This document shows positions 30,998-42,382 of a stretch of 64,000 nucleotides of DNA, one piece after another. The notes beneath the pieces were generated by a model that saw only the letters and a program-made list of their open reading frames with translations, searched no databases and had not been told where the DNA came from. How positions within the stretch are numbered: the first letter of the stretch is position 1; each line of letters begins with the position of its first letter. This DNA comes from Mesostigma viride (lineage: Eukaryota; Streptophyta; Mesostigmatophyceae; Mesostigmatales; Mesostigmataceae): positions 3,897,009 through 3,961,008 of the forward strand of contig RPFO01000065.1 in NCBI GenBank assembly GCA_009746045.1. Direction: 5' to 3'. Both the position numbers and the translations under genes were made by a program.

Positions 30998-33360
30998 ATT
31001 AAGTAAGTAATTAATTAATTAAACGCGTGCTCCCGTTGGGGGGTCACGGAGCACCTAAGTGCTTTCAATCCCTGAGTACATGCACGTGCACAGCGGGTAG
31101 GGAGGCAGATCGAGACCCCGCCCCCCTTCGATCCCTCACGCCACACCTGGGGTGCTCAATCGGATCCGTCTACATAAACGATCCGGCCAGGGCATCCCCT
31201 GTGGGTGCATCATAGCAATGCGATGATCGCATTGTTGCTATGGAGATGTGAGCAAACAAGCAGTGCAAGGCGAGGCGCATAGCTAGGTGTGCGGTGAGGC
31301 GTGCTAGCTAGGTGAGGCGCATAGCAAGGCTGGCGGATGTCTGTTGGCTACTGGAACTTAGGCTATAGGCATGCATGGCTACGTTCTACCCTACCTTGGC
31401 ATTGCACTACAGGATGGCTCGCATTCCAGACGAGATTAGGCAGCGCTCGTAGGATATAGCACTCATACGAAGGGCACCTTGCTTGCACCAGTCAGGTAGA
31501 CATCGCCCTCGGTCTGGCCGCCACACGATAGATGATGCGGCAAGTTCTTTGGGTGCAATAAGACCCATGTGAGCATATCATCTGGAACAAGGAGCGTGGG
31601 CAAGTAATCTAATCATATAGCCAGGGGCGTTGCATGGCTGTACAAGGGCTAAGCTAAGGCTGTGGCTGGTTGTGTACTGTGTGTTAGCGATGCACATGAC
31701 TACCTAGGTATGGTGGCACAGCTAGGCAAACATTCTAGGCATGGCTGCCATGGCGGCAGTGACTACCAATGAATACAAGCTAGGGCCATTCCAGCCCGCA
31801 GGGGGCGTCCACATCTAGTGGTTGATCATCAGGTCCCCGCCCCTCCACCAGTACACCTTGGGCTTTTGGGGGTCCTGCTTACCTCCGGCCATGCACAGGT
31901 CGCGTCGCTGCTGCTGCTGCATGAGCGGGGCCGGTCAGGTCGGACGTCGTCCAGCGTCCAGGTGAGGTCGTGCAACCTCTTGCGACGGGAAAGGAACCGC
32001 TGCTTGTCCTCAGGGGACAGTAAGTTATAGGATGGCGATGTCCAGGTTGCGTCACCCAATTAGTTCATGTTACTACATTATAGCTAGTCTAGCCCATCGC
32101 CGCAGGGCCGGGGGGCTTCCACAGCCGGATTGTTGACGATCAGGTCCCCATGCCCGGAGGGCCTCCATGCACTGAGAACACCTTATTAAATTGGGCTTCT
32201 TGGGGTCTCGGCTTGCGGCGGACTAGTACTCCGGCCACAGGTCATCGTCCAACGCCCAGCAGGAGAGGTCGTGCAGCTTCTTGCGGCACGATCGGAGGAA
32301 CAGCCGCTTAATTATATTATCCTCAGTGGAACAGAAGGTATAAGCACCGGACTGGTGGGGGTGGCCGCCAAGGTTGTGCCGTATATAAAGTGCAGGGAAG
32401 GAGACCTGTGCCCAGTCGGCCCACGCAGTTCTAATTTACCTACTACATATGAGCGAGTCCAGTTGGCCGGTAAGGAGCTTGCTCGTCCAGTCACGGAGAG
32501 GTGAAATGGGATACTTGGATAATAAATATACCCATTTGGAACCCGAAAACATGATGGAGAGTTAATTGACCGTCTCCCCTGGCTGCTGGCCTGCTGCTCG
32601 AAATGATGCAGCACCACTCGGCACCGGGCGGCGTGCGCCGGGGGTCGGTGTACGTCCTCGCGCGCGCGTCGGCTTGGCGTAACTTGGGCTTCCATCTCCT
32701 GCATGCAGCTTGGTGGCGATGGCATCCGTGGTCGCCAGGTGGTCGCTGACCGCAGTAGTAGGTCTGCATAGGAGTGCTGCGAGAGGCTGCCATCTAGATC
32801 TGCCGACCGGGTGGGCTGGGCGGCGATCGATGGTGGCCTGGCCGTCTGCATGCGCTGCAATCTAGTATATGATGGGTCCTGCGGCGGCCAGGCCGGCCTC
32901 GGTTTAATTGGGCAGTGATGGCCGCGATCGACGGTTGATGAGCTTCTTTACGAGCAGGCGGCACTTGCCCTCCACCTGTTTTAGTAGGCGAGTCTGAAAC
33001 AAGCTAGTGCGGCATGCACCTCGATCAGAAGCCTGCGGCTGCGGTCTAGTGCAGCGCGCCCGTGAGCTCGGGATGAAGCTTGCCACGGGCCGGTGACCTT
33101 GGAGATCAGTTCCGCGCATTGCATGGAGACGGGGGCCTCCAGTCCTCCACCGTGTTGAGCGAGGTGGTCAGTCAGCAAGGTCAGCTTCTCCGCGCCACAT
33201 GCTGCCAGCGGATCGACAGGTCACAAGCTCCTCCAGCATTGCGGCACGGATGTCATCCGTTGATGAGCCGGACCTCGGGAGCGGGTGTGGCTACTGGCGT
33301 GGGGGCTGGGTTGCGTAGCGCAGTGCAACGAGGGCTGCTAGCTTCGATGAGCTGCCGGAG
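30998..33360 (-). mobile_element. Decayed ORF1-type retroelement on the minus strand
   Basis: On the minus strand, relics of an L1-ORF1-like protein lie at about 32860-32490 (SYADLLLRSATT, then VVLHHFEQQASSQG, comparable with WADLLKQHTTSTT and NVIVKHFDQQAGE of the 56-58 kb copies). The C-terminal domain follows twice: near 32320-32220 (KRLFLRSCRKKLHDL, ALDDDL) and 32030-31930 (EDKQRFLSRRKRLHDLTW, LDDV). The hairpin 3' block and TTAATTAATTAATT tail at 30998-31055 close it. Frames are broken. The 5' limit is uncertain. The duplicated C-terminal segment is either an internal duplication or two overlapping copies. Confidence 0.6.
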
Positions 33361-33373
33361 TCACTGGCTGAGG

Positions 33374-33440
33374 GGGAGAATGGCTGAGTGGTTAAAAGTG
33401 ACAGACTGTAAATCTGTTGTTCAAAATTGTTTCTACGTAG
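33374..33440 (+). tRNA. Truncated plastid-type tRNA-Tyr(GTA) (nuclear organelle fragment)
   Basis: GGGAGAATGGCTGAGTGGTT gives the acceptor 5' strand and a D-arm. ACAGACTGTAAATCTGT is the anticodon stem-loop with anticodon GTA (Tyr). A long class II variable arm follows (CTACGTAG), as in plastid or bacterial tRNA-Tyr and not eukaryotic cytosolic tRNA-Tyr. The T-arm and 3' acceptor strand (expected to end TTCTCCC) are missing after 33440, so it is a fragment. Most likely an organelle sequence transferred to the nucleus. Confidence 0.75.
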
Positions 33441-34994
33441 TAGTAGGGGTAGTAAGAATCGTCATCCGCCGGAGCGCCTCTAGATCTGTCGTGCGGGTAC
33501 CTACATCGTGCGGGTACTCACGTGAGGAGAGTCGTCACCCGTCGTAATAGCGCGTCATCGTGATTGAAAGCCTTTCCGACTTCCGTCAATTTTAAGCGTA
33601 ACAATCTTGCATGAGTTCTTGAACCAGATACCGCAGGTCGCCCCAGGTGGTCGTCCTGTCCCGGTGACAGATTTTGCCAACGGTAGTAGATCATAAGGAA
33701 AAGTATTCATTGGCGGGGTAATTAAAACCGAGGGCATAGCTGGTCGTACGTGGCAGGTGCAACGAGAGTGAGAACAGCCACGCACGACCCTAGCCGGCCG
33801 GGCACGTACGTTGAGGTAATCAAAAAGAGCCATCCAATATCCGCCGTGTGCAGAATACCCCGCGTAGGTTTTCTGGTGTTTATATCGATGACTCGGGCAG
33901 GGAATGATGCAGGGGATAGGACGGACGGTGGCATGCAACCAAGGGAGTGCGCGCCCCGAGGAAGGGCGTTGTGCGGCCTGAGTGATGCGGACGGTACCTA
34001 GTAGTGCAGGCCTTCTGGATTTCAGCATATTAAGCATCCATGGATGGCGGCGATGAAAGGGTAGGGGCAGGCGGGGTCCAAGCCACCTGTGAGGTTGACA
34101 GGCGCCGCCGTAGCCAAAAGGGGAATTAAGGAGCCGACAGATTTCCGCCCACGACTTCAGGAGCGACAAAAAGGAGGCGGCGCCCAAAAACGCCGCCGGG
34201 GCCAGCCGGGCTGCGCGGCCTCAGACCGCAGTCGCCCATCAGGCCGGGCCCAGGGAAGCGATGCGGATAGAATGAGCCGGGCCGAGATCAATCAGGGCCG
34301 GGAACCAGCTGCGCCCAGCCCAACTGATGCGTTTGTCATGGCCCTCGGCGCGGCCAGCCGCCGGGAACCTGGGCGGGGAGGGCGCCCCGGAGCCAATAAA
34401 CGACGCGAGGGGGAGGCCGGGATCGTCGACGCGCAAAACCAGCCAGAAGGAGCCCCTTGGTCTGCGAATCATGAAGGCGAGCAATCAATGGCACTGAGTC
34501 TACCGGCCTCGGCGATGCGCTCCTCAATGGCGGCCCGCTGCCATGCAGGGCATCGATGACGAAATCGGCCGGGGTCGCCGACTGGAACGCCCGGAGGACG
34601 TCCAACCCACGGAGACGTTCGTTCCGGCCCACCTGAGCTGCGGAGGAAAGCCCGAGCTATCACCCTAGCTGGGGCGAGTGCACCGCACAAATTTGGCCAG
34701 GGTCAGCTCGAGGTATGCTTGAGGGTGGCAACCGCCGGGTGAGCGGCGTGGACCGCACCGGCGGAGGCAAACCTGGATGGGGGCGGCAAAGTATACAGGG
34801 GCCCAAAGGGGACGCCTTGCTGGGCCGGTGCCAGACCTCGACAGCAAGTCGGCGCGCGTGCCGTCCTCCATAAGTAAGTAAGTAAGTACAAGTACTTGCG
34901 TGTCATGCGCAAAGGCATGCCACGGAGTACTATGCTAATCTCATTAGAAAAATAATTACACAGAAGTTTAAACAAATATGCACCATCCCCCAAC
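33441..34994. other. GC-rich stretch without a recognised gene
   Basis: Several medium frames on both strands (longest about 210 codons, minus strand, 33555-34187) show no family motif. A short AAGT tandem sits at 34871-34888. Could include more retroelement sequence. Confidence 0.4.
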
Positions 34995-35714
34995 CGTTAA
35001 GCACTAGATGGGGATGTTATCCTCATCCGAGCTGTCCTCTACTGTAATGGCAGACGAGCCGTCCTCCATAGTGTAAACCAGTTGACGTACCCGGCTGGCC
35101 GTACTGAGCACACGGCGGTCCAAGCATACAGCTAGGTCCTCGAAGTGCTCCACATCTGCCGCAAACATGCACGTGCGGGACAGGCTGTTGAAGGCGTGAA
35201 CGACCTTGACAACCGCGTGGGTGGGGTGGGCCTCAAAATATGCCTGCACGGAATGGATGATCAATTCATATGGCATCGGCTCCACCTTTGGTCGTTACCC
35301 CCCAGTGCTGGGCGGCCACAGAGGTCTCACCTACCGCGAGGGGAGGGCAGAAAAATTCACGGAGCTCGGGCGCTTTTTTGGCAAATCACTTTGCCCACCA
35401 GCTTGCGGAGGACCTAGCTCGCCACTTGCGATCGGGCGCCCACGGGGGGCCGGGAGCCGGGGCGCCGCAGAACACCCTTGAGTAGAGCCAGGAGGCCTGC
35501 GCCGCGAGCCATTCGCGCGTAGCGTTGGGGACGCGACCTGCCGCGCCATGCAGGTCGGTGCATGAGGGTGTCAAAGAGAAGGTCCGCGAGGTTGTCCCCA
35601 AGCCCCACCAGGACCTCCAGGTGCTCGTATCGCCAGCCCGGCGGCCCCGGGTGGAGGAAGCCCGCGGAAGTTCACGTAGCACTTGAAGTCCAGGAAAGCA
35701 TCAATTGTGGTCAT
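34995..35714 (-). pseudogene. Unrecognised minus-strand coding relic
   Basis: On the minus strand a frame starts MTTIDAFLDFKCYVNFRGLP (35714), shifts to a second frame reading EHLEVLVGLGDNLADLLFD, is interrupted near 35400, and a third frame (35285-35004) reads MEPMPYELIIHSVQAYF and ends in an acidic DSSDEDNIPI tail. Composition is protein-like throughout but at least one frame change is needed, so it is either a pseudogene or a spliced gene whose junctions I could not define. No family recognised. Confidence 0.4.
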
Positions 35715-35811
35715 GGTCCAGCAGGAGGGGCGCCGGCCGGCGGGGGGTCGGGTGCAGGGAGCTGAAACCCAGGCTCCGCGGGGTGGAGAGCCTCCAGCGC
35801 CGCTAGGGTAG

Positions 35812-35841
35812 ATGCATATCAAGGAGACAACCACTGCATAT
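35812..35841 (+). mobile_element. 14-bp micro-insert CAAGGAGACAACCA, site 2
   Basis: The 14-mer at 35820-35833 is flanked by ATGCATAT (35812-35819) and CTGCATAT (35834-35841), seven matches of eight. Same core and orientation as sites 1 and 3. Confidence 0.65.
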
Positions 35842-36231
35842 ATTCGGGTTTTCATTTACTTGTGTGTTGCATGCGCCACCGTCACCTCCGTAAATAATCA
35901 TTCTCAATGAATATTGCATATTGGCAGGCGAATTTTACATATAAATCTCGGGTGTACAATTATAGAAGTTCCAGCAGATGTAAAAAGCTTCATGTACACC
36001 TAGCTCAATCTGCTAAAACATGCCCCTCAGTCACAGACATGCGCGCGTGCATGCCTGTACATCAAGAAAAAACAGAAGTGCATGCACAGAACTTTTGCAT
36101 GTGCTGGTTAATTGTCTTATAAAATAAATAAAAATTGGAACGATCAAACTTGAAATGAGCCTGGCAACTTGCTCTGCACATGCAAAGATAATCTATGATG
36201 TACTGAGGCAAGAGCCTCATTCATTCATGTT

Positions 36232-39200
36232 CTATGGCTGTGTGCAGCCGCTGAGTTGTAACAACTTATCATACAGCTTGTTGACCTTGTCGGCTGTGTA
36301 GTGCGTGTGAACGAGAGGGAGATGCTTCGCAGCCTCAGCACGATCAAAATAGAAGGCACCGGACTTCAGCTTGTCCGCATCTTTCATGGCTGCCAACCAT
36401 ACAACTGTGTCTGCACCTTCTGCAGCCGTCCGCAACTTGCCCTGCAGCCTGCAAAAAACATTTCGCCACGAGGCAACGCTAGCAAGGGCAGTGACGTCAA
36501 TGTCTTGAGCTAGCGCCCGCGAGCCCCGCAACATGCTTGCAGCCCTAATTCGTGGCATACAGGTCTTCATCTTGACCGCAACAGCCGGTGCTTCTGCAAA
36601 TCAGTATACTACCTTGAAGGGTATGGCCTTCCTTCGGACAGATCATAAAATTGTGCACGCTATTAGGTGACTGGCAGCAGGCTGTCATGCACACTCAACA
36701 GTACGCACTCCAGGCACCTGTGTTCTCCTGCCAGACACAGCCGAGCCACCCGCACCAGCTCAACCCATCCACACAACAGCATACACCGCTATCTCTTCCA
36801 GGCATATTCTTCCATGCAGAAGCCTGGGAGTCTTCTGGACACGTAACAAATGGTCACGCGCTGGTAACACGGACTTCATACTAGAAAAAGGCCCTTGATT
36901 GATGGCGTTGAAGTTCTTCGCTCAACGCATAAAGATATGTACATGTGCAACCGCACAGACCGACGTTGGCAAAGGACTAGAACAGATACTTACTAGGCCC
37001 TCATGAGACTTGGTGAGACCAGCACCAAAACACATGGCATGGATCGATGTCCCAATAAACGAATCAAACGATGCAGCGGTGATCCATCATGAAGCACAAA
37101 GGGTGGACAGTTCTAATGCAGCTACTCATTATTCCTACTCCATATCCTTCAACCCATACCGATTCATCCCGAACAGCCGCTCTGCTTGCTGACATGCTTA
37201 CTTTTCTCGGAAGCTCGGCATGGCCGATTGCACCACCGGCGTGTCGGCCCACCCTGGGTGCATGCTGAAGAACGAGATGCCGTCTTTCTTGTACATCTCC
37301 GCCCACTTCTCTGTCAGTGCGACCTGCAAACGGTTCGAGAATGCAGACCAGCCAGCACCCGCAGTCGAAGCCTTGCCTTGTGCCTACCAACAAAAGGTGC
37401 ATTGCACTCTGACAGGGTGGCACACCATGAGCAGGCACAACAAGCCCCAAGAAAGGGGCAACAGGACCGTAACCATTTACCAGGACATCCAAGCTCGCTT
37501 ACCCCTCCAGCAACACAGCCAGAGGACATGAAGCAAGAATCAGTGTTCCAACCACAACAGCACCATATAGCTAACCCCAGCAAGAAAGAAGTTGAAAGCT
37601 AAGAAAGAAGTTGAAAGCTTGTTGCGCCAGCCCTTGTTGGCTAGTTATGCAACAGCAAAACCACGCGCACCCATGCATCGCAGCGCATCCCCTGTAGGAC
37701 GAGTGACACGTCAGAGTTGTGAGGTTACAGTCAAATATACGGAAGCCTATCATATGAACAAGCAAGCTTGGCCGGCCATGCAGCAGAAACTTGGGTCATT
37801 CAGATAGCGCTGGCAAAAGCATATTGCCAGGTCCCAAATCATCTAGTACGAAACATCAGATGCATCGAGTCCCGACGAAACGTGCGGACACACTCCTCAC
37901 CTGCTGCCGCTTGTTGACCGCATACTGCGTCGTCCCGTCGAATTTCGACATCTTTTCCCCCTGCACATTCCGAGGCGAGAGAACCAGATAGAGCAGGACG
38001 TGGTAAAATCCGATAGGGCAGGAGGTGGTAGAACCCAATAGGGCAGGAGGTGGAAGAACCAGATAGGGCAAGAGGTGGTAGAGCCAGTTAGGGAAGCAGG
38101 TGGCAGAACCCAATAGGGCAGGAGGCGGTAGAACCAGGTAGGGCAGCAGGTGGCAGAACCAGATGGGGCAGGAGGTGGGAGAACCAGATAGGGCAGGGGG
38201 TGGTAGAACCAGGTAGGGCAGCACGTGGCAGGTCCAGATAGGGCAGGAGGCGGTAGAACCAGATAGGGCAGGAGGTGGGAGAACCAGATAGGGCAGGGGG
38301 TGGGAGAACCAGATAGGGCAGGGGGTGGTAGAACCAGATAGGACAGGACATAGTAGGCACAATGATACTGGGCACATAGAAACCTCCCTACACCTCCATG
38401 TGCCTTCTAAATACCTCATTGGCTGCTTTCACTGACATCAAGCAGTGTCCACCATTTGCCAACGCACCGTCACGATTCACCAATCGGCAAACCCAAGTTC
38501 ACACAAACAATCTGGCAGAGACCCTGCCCCTTGGCATCGCCGAAATGTGGCAATGCCAACCACCACGCTTGTATCTGCAAGCTGCTCTCCTTCTGTTGAA
38601 ACCTGAACGAGTGGGGGATCTCTGCGTCTGATACTCCTGATTTACAGTGTGTGTAACTTCCACGGCTCCCACACCAAGCATATGCTCCTGCCAACCGTCA
38701 CACCCATGCTGGCTACTGCCATCCCTCAAACCCATGCTTCATACGAGCAATGCTGCCCCATTCTCCAACCACTGGCTGTGTTCCTAAGTCTTGTTAGGAC
38801 CTCAGAAGGTATAATGCTGGCAACAATAAAGCCTGTTTTATTCGGGCATGCCATTCCAACCAAAACGTGACCTTCCGAGACTACCATTTATTGCAGAGTA
38901 TTCAGCTCACCACGCCATGCGGCTCGTTAAGTAGAGTCCATAGTAAGAATACGAGTCATCCATGCCGCACATCCTACAAACTACCATTGCGGTCAGTGGG
39001 GTTGACATCAACGATCGCACAACATGATGCGACACCCGCACTTTATCGCTCTCCACGTTCGCTGGCATGATGCCACGGCCATGCCTGCAAGCAATCTGCC
39101 AGCTTTCTACATGCGAGGTCCCACCTCAAGGCCACCTTTGCGCTACTACAACCATCCTGCCAATCTTTACACCAAAATGTCCGTTACTTGCACCGTCTGT

Positions 39201-42200
39201 CCTGCTACGACACTCCTGCTAGCCTGCCTAGAAACTCTCCACTTTTCATCTACCCGATTGACTATCCTGCAGCTCTCCTATCCGACCTAGTCCCCGATAG
39301 ATCATCTACCCGATTGACTATCCTGCTTCTCTCCTATCCGACCTAGTCCCCGATAGATCATCTACCCGATTTACTATCCTGCTTCTCTCCTATCCGACCT
39401 AGTCCCCGATAGATCATCTACCCGATTGACTATCCTGATTCTCTACTGTGCGACCTGGAAGGTCTTTCTATGGGTTCTTCATCTACACACCCCTGCGGGG
39501 TGCTCGGGGATGACCTATTCAAGCTACAAGCTTCCCCCGCGAACCCTCAAGCTCGAAGCCACTGTCTTCACCTGCAGATTTTCCACCTCCAAGTCCTCGG
39601 TGAGCATTCCCCCGGACGCCACAGTGATGACGCGTGACGGCGCACACCGGCGCAATGTGGGCACCATCAGCGTGGTCAGCACAAACGTGCCCAGCGTGTT
39701 GGTGGCAAAGTTGGCTTCAAAACTGGGGCCGGGGGAATGCGCGGCCGGATGCAAGCCGCGAGGGTGCACACGGGCAGTGGGAGGCGGAAGGGACAAGGCA
39801 CAGCATGAGTCAAGAACAGCCACCACAACCAAACGTCGTTACGTACTGCAGCAACCACAGGAACGAGAGTAACACCAGTGGTAAGCAAGCGAGCATGGCA
39901 GCACAACAGGTGTCGTCCGAAATGGGTCGGACGTAGGCACCACCGTCTAAAATGACGACAATCGACGAGCCCTCTCACAGCAATATTTCTCTGCTCCATC
40001 CAGGCTCCATCCAGGCTCCTTGCTCTCAAGCACCTCTGCAAACAAACCTCGCCACAACCGCACTTGGCAAGCGGCATCTGGGCTCCAACCAAGCTCACTG
40101 CATTCCCACCTGGCCGTGTGTGCTGTAGCCAGGTCCCTCCGGCCACTATCATGGCAGTGCAACGCCACGCTCGCATGCCGGGTCAAAAGAACAAGACTCC
40201 TCGACCAACCTATGGGAAGCACAACTGGGAAAAGCACTGGGAAGACGGCTGGAGAATCCGTTGCAGGAAGAAGCCGTGGCAGAAAACCACGGAAGATTGA
40301 TAGCTCTAGCACACGGAGTGCCACTTCTGACAAAGCATCATTCCATACTTGCACCGAACCCGTACTGCCCCGCAACTTCCCTGAGGGTGCAGGGGACATT
40401 CGTTTGCGGGGGATGAAGGACTGTTAAAGAGTGTGTACAAGCTAACGTCGTATGCCAAACAGTTAACTTTCTATGCCATAAGTAACCACCTCACAGAGGC
40501 CAGTTTCCGTAATTTTTAGCAATGCGGCTTGTGGCGGTGCTGCTCGACGTACCCTTCTTCTGTCAGTTGCTTCTCATGCACCATGCAGCCCGCGTTGTTG
40601 ACCTGTGGGCCCAACAGTAACATGGAAAAGCGGTATCGAGAGGGAGGCAGGCACACCAATAACGTGGCATCATTCAGTAGGCCATCGCAGTAGGGCTTGC
40701 ATGCAAAGCGATAGCCGCAATATGATGCTGTTCTGAAGCTGCACATATACGAAGAATTACATATATATACGATGCGGTTGCCTGATATGGGATGGCAATG
40801 TGATTGCCATGCTTCAGGACTCGATGAAGCATGCACCTCATTAGATATGGTAGGCACACTGCAATGCACACAGGCCAAACCGTGTGCCTGCCCGGGCACT
40901 TGCCTGCTGTAACCGTGCAGGAAAACCACTTCGTTGATTCCGTCGCTAAAACATTTTGAAGCGAGAGTCAATATAAACATAATAGTAGTAAACTGCTATA
41001 TGTGATACGTTTTGGCAGCCACGCTTCCTAAGCAATGGGCTGCAGAACTCATGCGAGCCAAGCGGCATTGCAGATGCTAGCTTATCCGAAGGGCATCCCA
41101 CCCCCCTGCTTACCCACAGCTCTCACTCACCAGCACGTGTAGAGGGAGCCCTTCTTTCTCAAAGGACGACACCATTTCCCGGATCTGCTTCATGCTGCTG
41201 ATGTCGCACACCTGCCAAGCAACGTGACAGTCGCCAGTGTGCACGCGGCGGCAAGGTCCGAGTGAGCGACAGTATCCCGCATCTCTCGAGTTACAACCCA
41301 CCACCACCCCGCCCGCCCGCCCGCCCGCCCGCCCGCCCGCCCGCCCGCCCGCCCGCCCGCCCGCCCGCCCGCCCGCCCGCCCGCCCGCCCGCCCGCCCGC
41401 CCGCCCGCCCGCCCGCCCGCCCGCCCGCCCGCCCGCCCGCCCGCCCGCCCGCCCGCCCGCCCGCCTGCCCGCCCGCCCGCCCGCCCGCCCGCCCCGCCTG
41501 GCCCACCCAACCACCCACTCACCCACCCACCCCGCAGACAAGCATATAAACCTTCTGTTCCTCCTTACAAACTGCCACCATACAACATGGCCTCATTCAC
41601 AGCTCACATCCGCCCAGTCCCACCTGCAAGCCTGCATTTCGTGTGCATTTCGTCCGCGGGAAAAAAATTACCGCAGACACTCCATTCGAGCACATTTCTA
41701 CCACGGCCACCCACTCTGCCCGCAGATACTAATTTTGTGTGAGAACAACAAACCCATCCGCGGACATGGCTTGGGAACACCCAGAGGACCCACAACTTGT
41801 CTGCGGACACAGGACACCATTTCATCTCATATCTACGTAAAACCGTGACCCCATCGTCTTCATCTTCTCGTCATGCACGCATGCCTGCATGCTTGTACAT
41901 GGTCATGACTGCCCACCCGCAACGACACCCGCTGGTCCCCACCCCCCCGGCAATGACACGCGCTGGTACCTCCAATGACACGCACCCGTCCCCCTCCCCC
42001 CCCCCGGCAACAACACGCGCTCGTGCCCAACCCACCCGCAGGCACACGTTTCTATTCCCCACCCACCCACCCGCGCCACGTTGCTGTTCCCCACCCACCC
42101 ACCCGCGCCACGTTCCTGTTGCCCACCCACCCACCCGCGCCACGTTGCTGTTCCCCACCCACCCGCAGGAACACGTTCCTGTTGCCCGTGTTGGCCTGTA

Positions 42201-42382
42201 TCTCTGCCACCGCGCTCTGCCCACGCTCCCTGCTGCGGCACACCAGGTGCACGCTGCACTTGCGTGCGGCGAGAGCCTCGGCGGTGGCGAACCCGATGCC
42301 GCTGTTGGCGCCCGTCACCATGCAGCTCACGCCCGTCAGGTCCACGTCCAGCGCCTTGGGGTCAAAACTCGCCGCATGCTTG
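36232..42382 (-). CDS. Short-chain dehydrogenase/reductase, DHRS12-like (seven exons found)
   Basis: Minus-strand exons 42382-42163, 41211-41131, 40602-40553, 39722-39572, 37960-37901, 37323-37202 and 36448-36232 join with matching phases (901 nt, about 300 residues) through GT-AG introns. They encode an NAD(P)-dependent SDR: VTGANSGIG (Rossmann TGxxxGxG), VCRSRERG, VCDISS (adenine-ring Asp), VNNAG, NTLGTF, VITVASGG with the catalytic Ser, and YAVNK (catalytic YxxxK). Later come MHPGWADTP and GADTVVWLAA..SGAFYFDR, which are characteristic of DHRS12 and its plant homologues. The substrate is not known from sequence. The first exon, needed to supply about 20-30 residues (phase 2 at 42382), was not identified. 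Introns hold several tandem arrays. Confidence 0.92.
37980..38350. repeat. 25-bp minisatellite in an SDR intron
   Basis: About 15 units of roughly 25 bp, AGAACCAGATAGGGCAGGAG plus GTGGT, with substitutions (AACCCAATAG, CACGTGGCAGG). It starts only about 20 bp from the acceptor of exon 37960-37901 and lies in the 1.6-kb intron 37961-39571. Confidence 0.93.
39247..39440. repeat. 56-bp tandem repeat in the same SDR intron
   Basis: TACCCGATTGACTATCCTG recurs at 39251, 39307, 39363 (one change) and 39419, a 56-bp period, with CTCCTATCCGACCTAGTCCC between. Three full units and a partial. Confidence 0.9.
41306..41494. repeat. (CCCG)n tetranucleotide satellite in an SDR intron
   Basis: About 46 tandem CCCG units (GCCC/CGGG on the coding strand) with one CCTG variant, at about 41465. 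The Pro/Ala/Arg and Gly/Arg/Ala frames on both strands are artefacts. The array sits in intron 41212-42162. Confidence 0.96.
42040..42187 (-). repeat. Tandem duplication of an SDR exon edge with its donor site
   Basis: The coding strand at the first exon's 3' edge reads AACAGGAACGTGTTCCTGCGG and then GTGGGT (donor). Downstream in the intron the same block recurs at 31-32 bp spacing (CACGTT on the plus strand at 42172, 42141, 42109, 42077 and 42045). The last copy again reads ACGTGTGCCTGCGG|GTGGGT, so it keeps a donor-like sequence. The exon end (GNRNVFLR) is part of the array. Confidence 0.75.

Noticed and set aside
41237..41848. Pro/Ala/Arg- and Gly/Arg-rich frames on both strands
   Set aside because: Produced by the (CCCG)n tetranucleotide satellite within an SDR intron; only 41131-41211 is a supported exon here.
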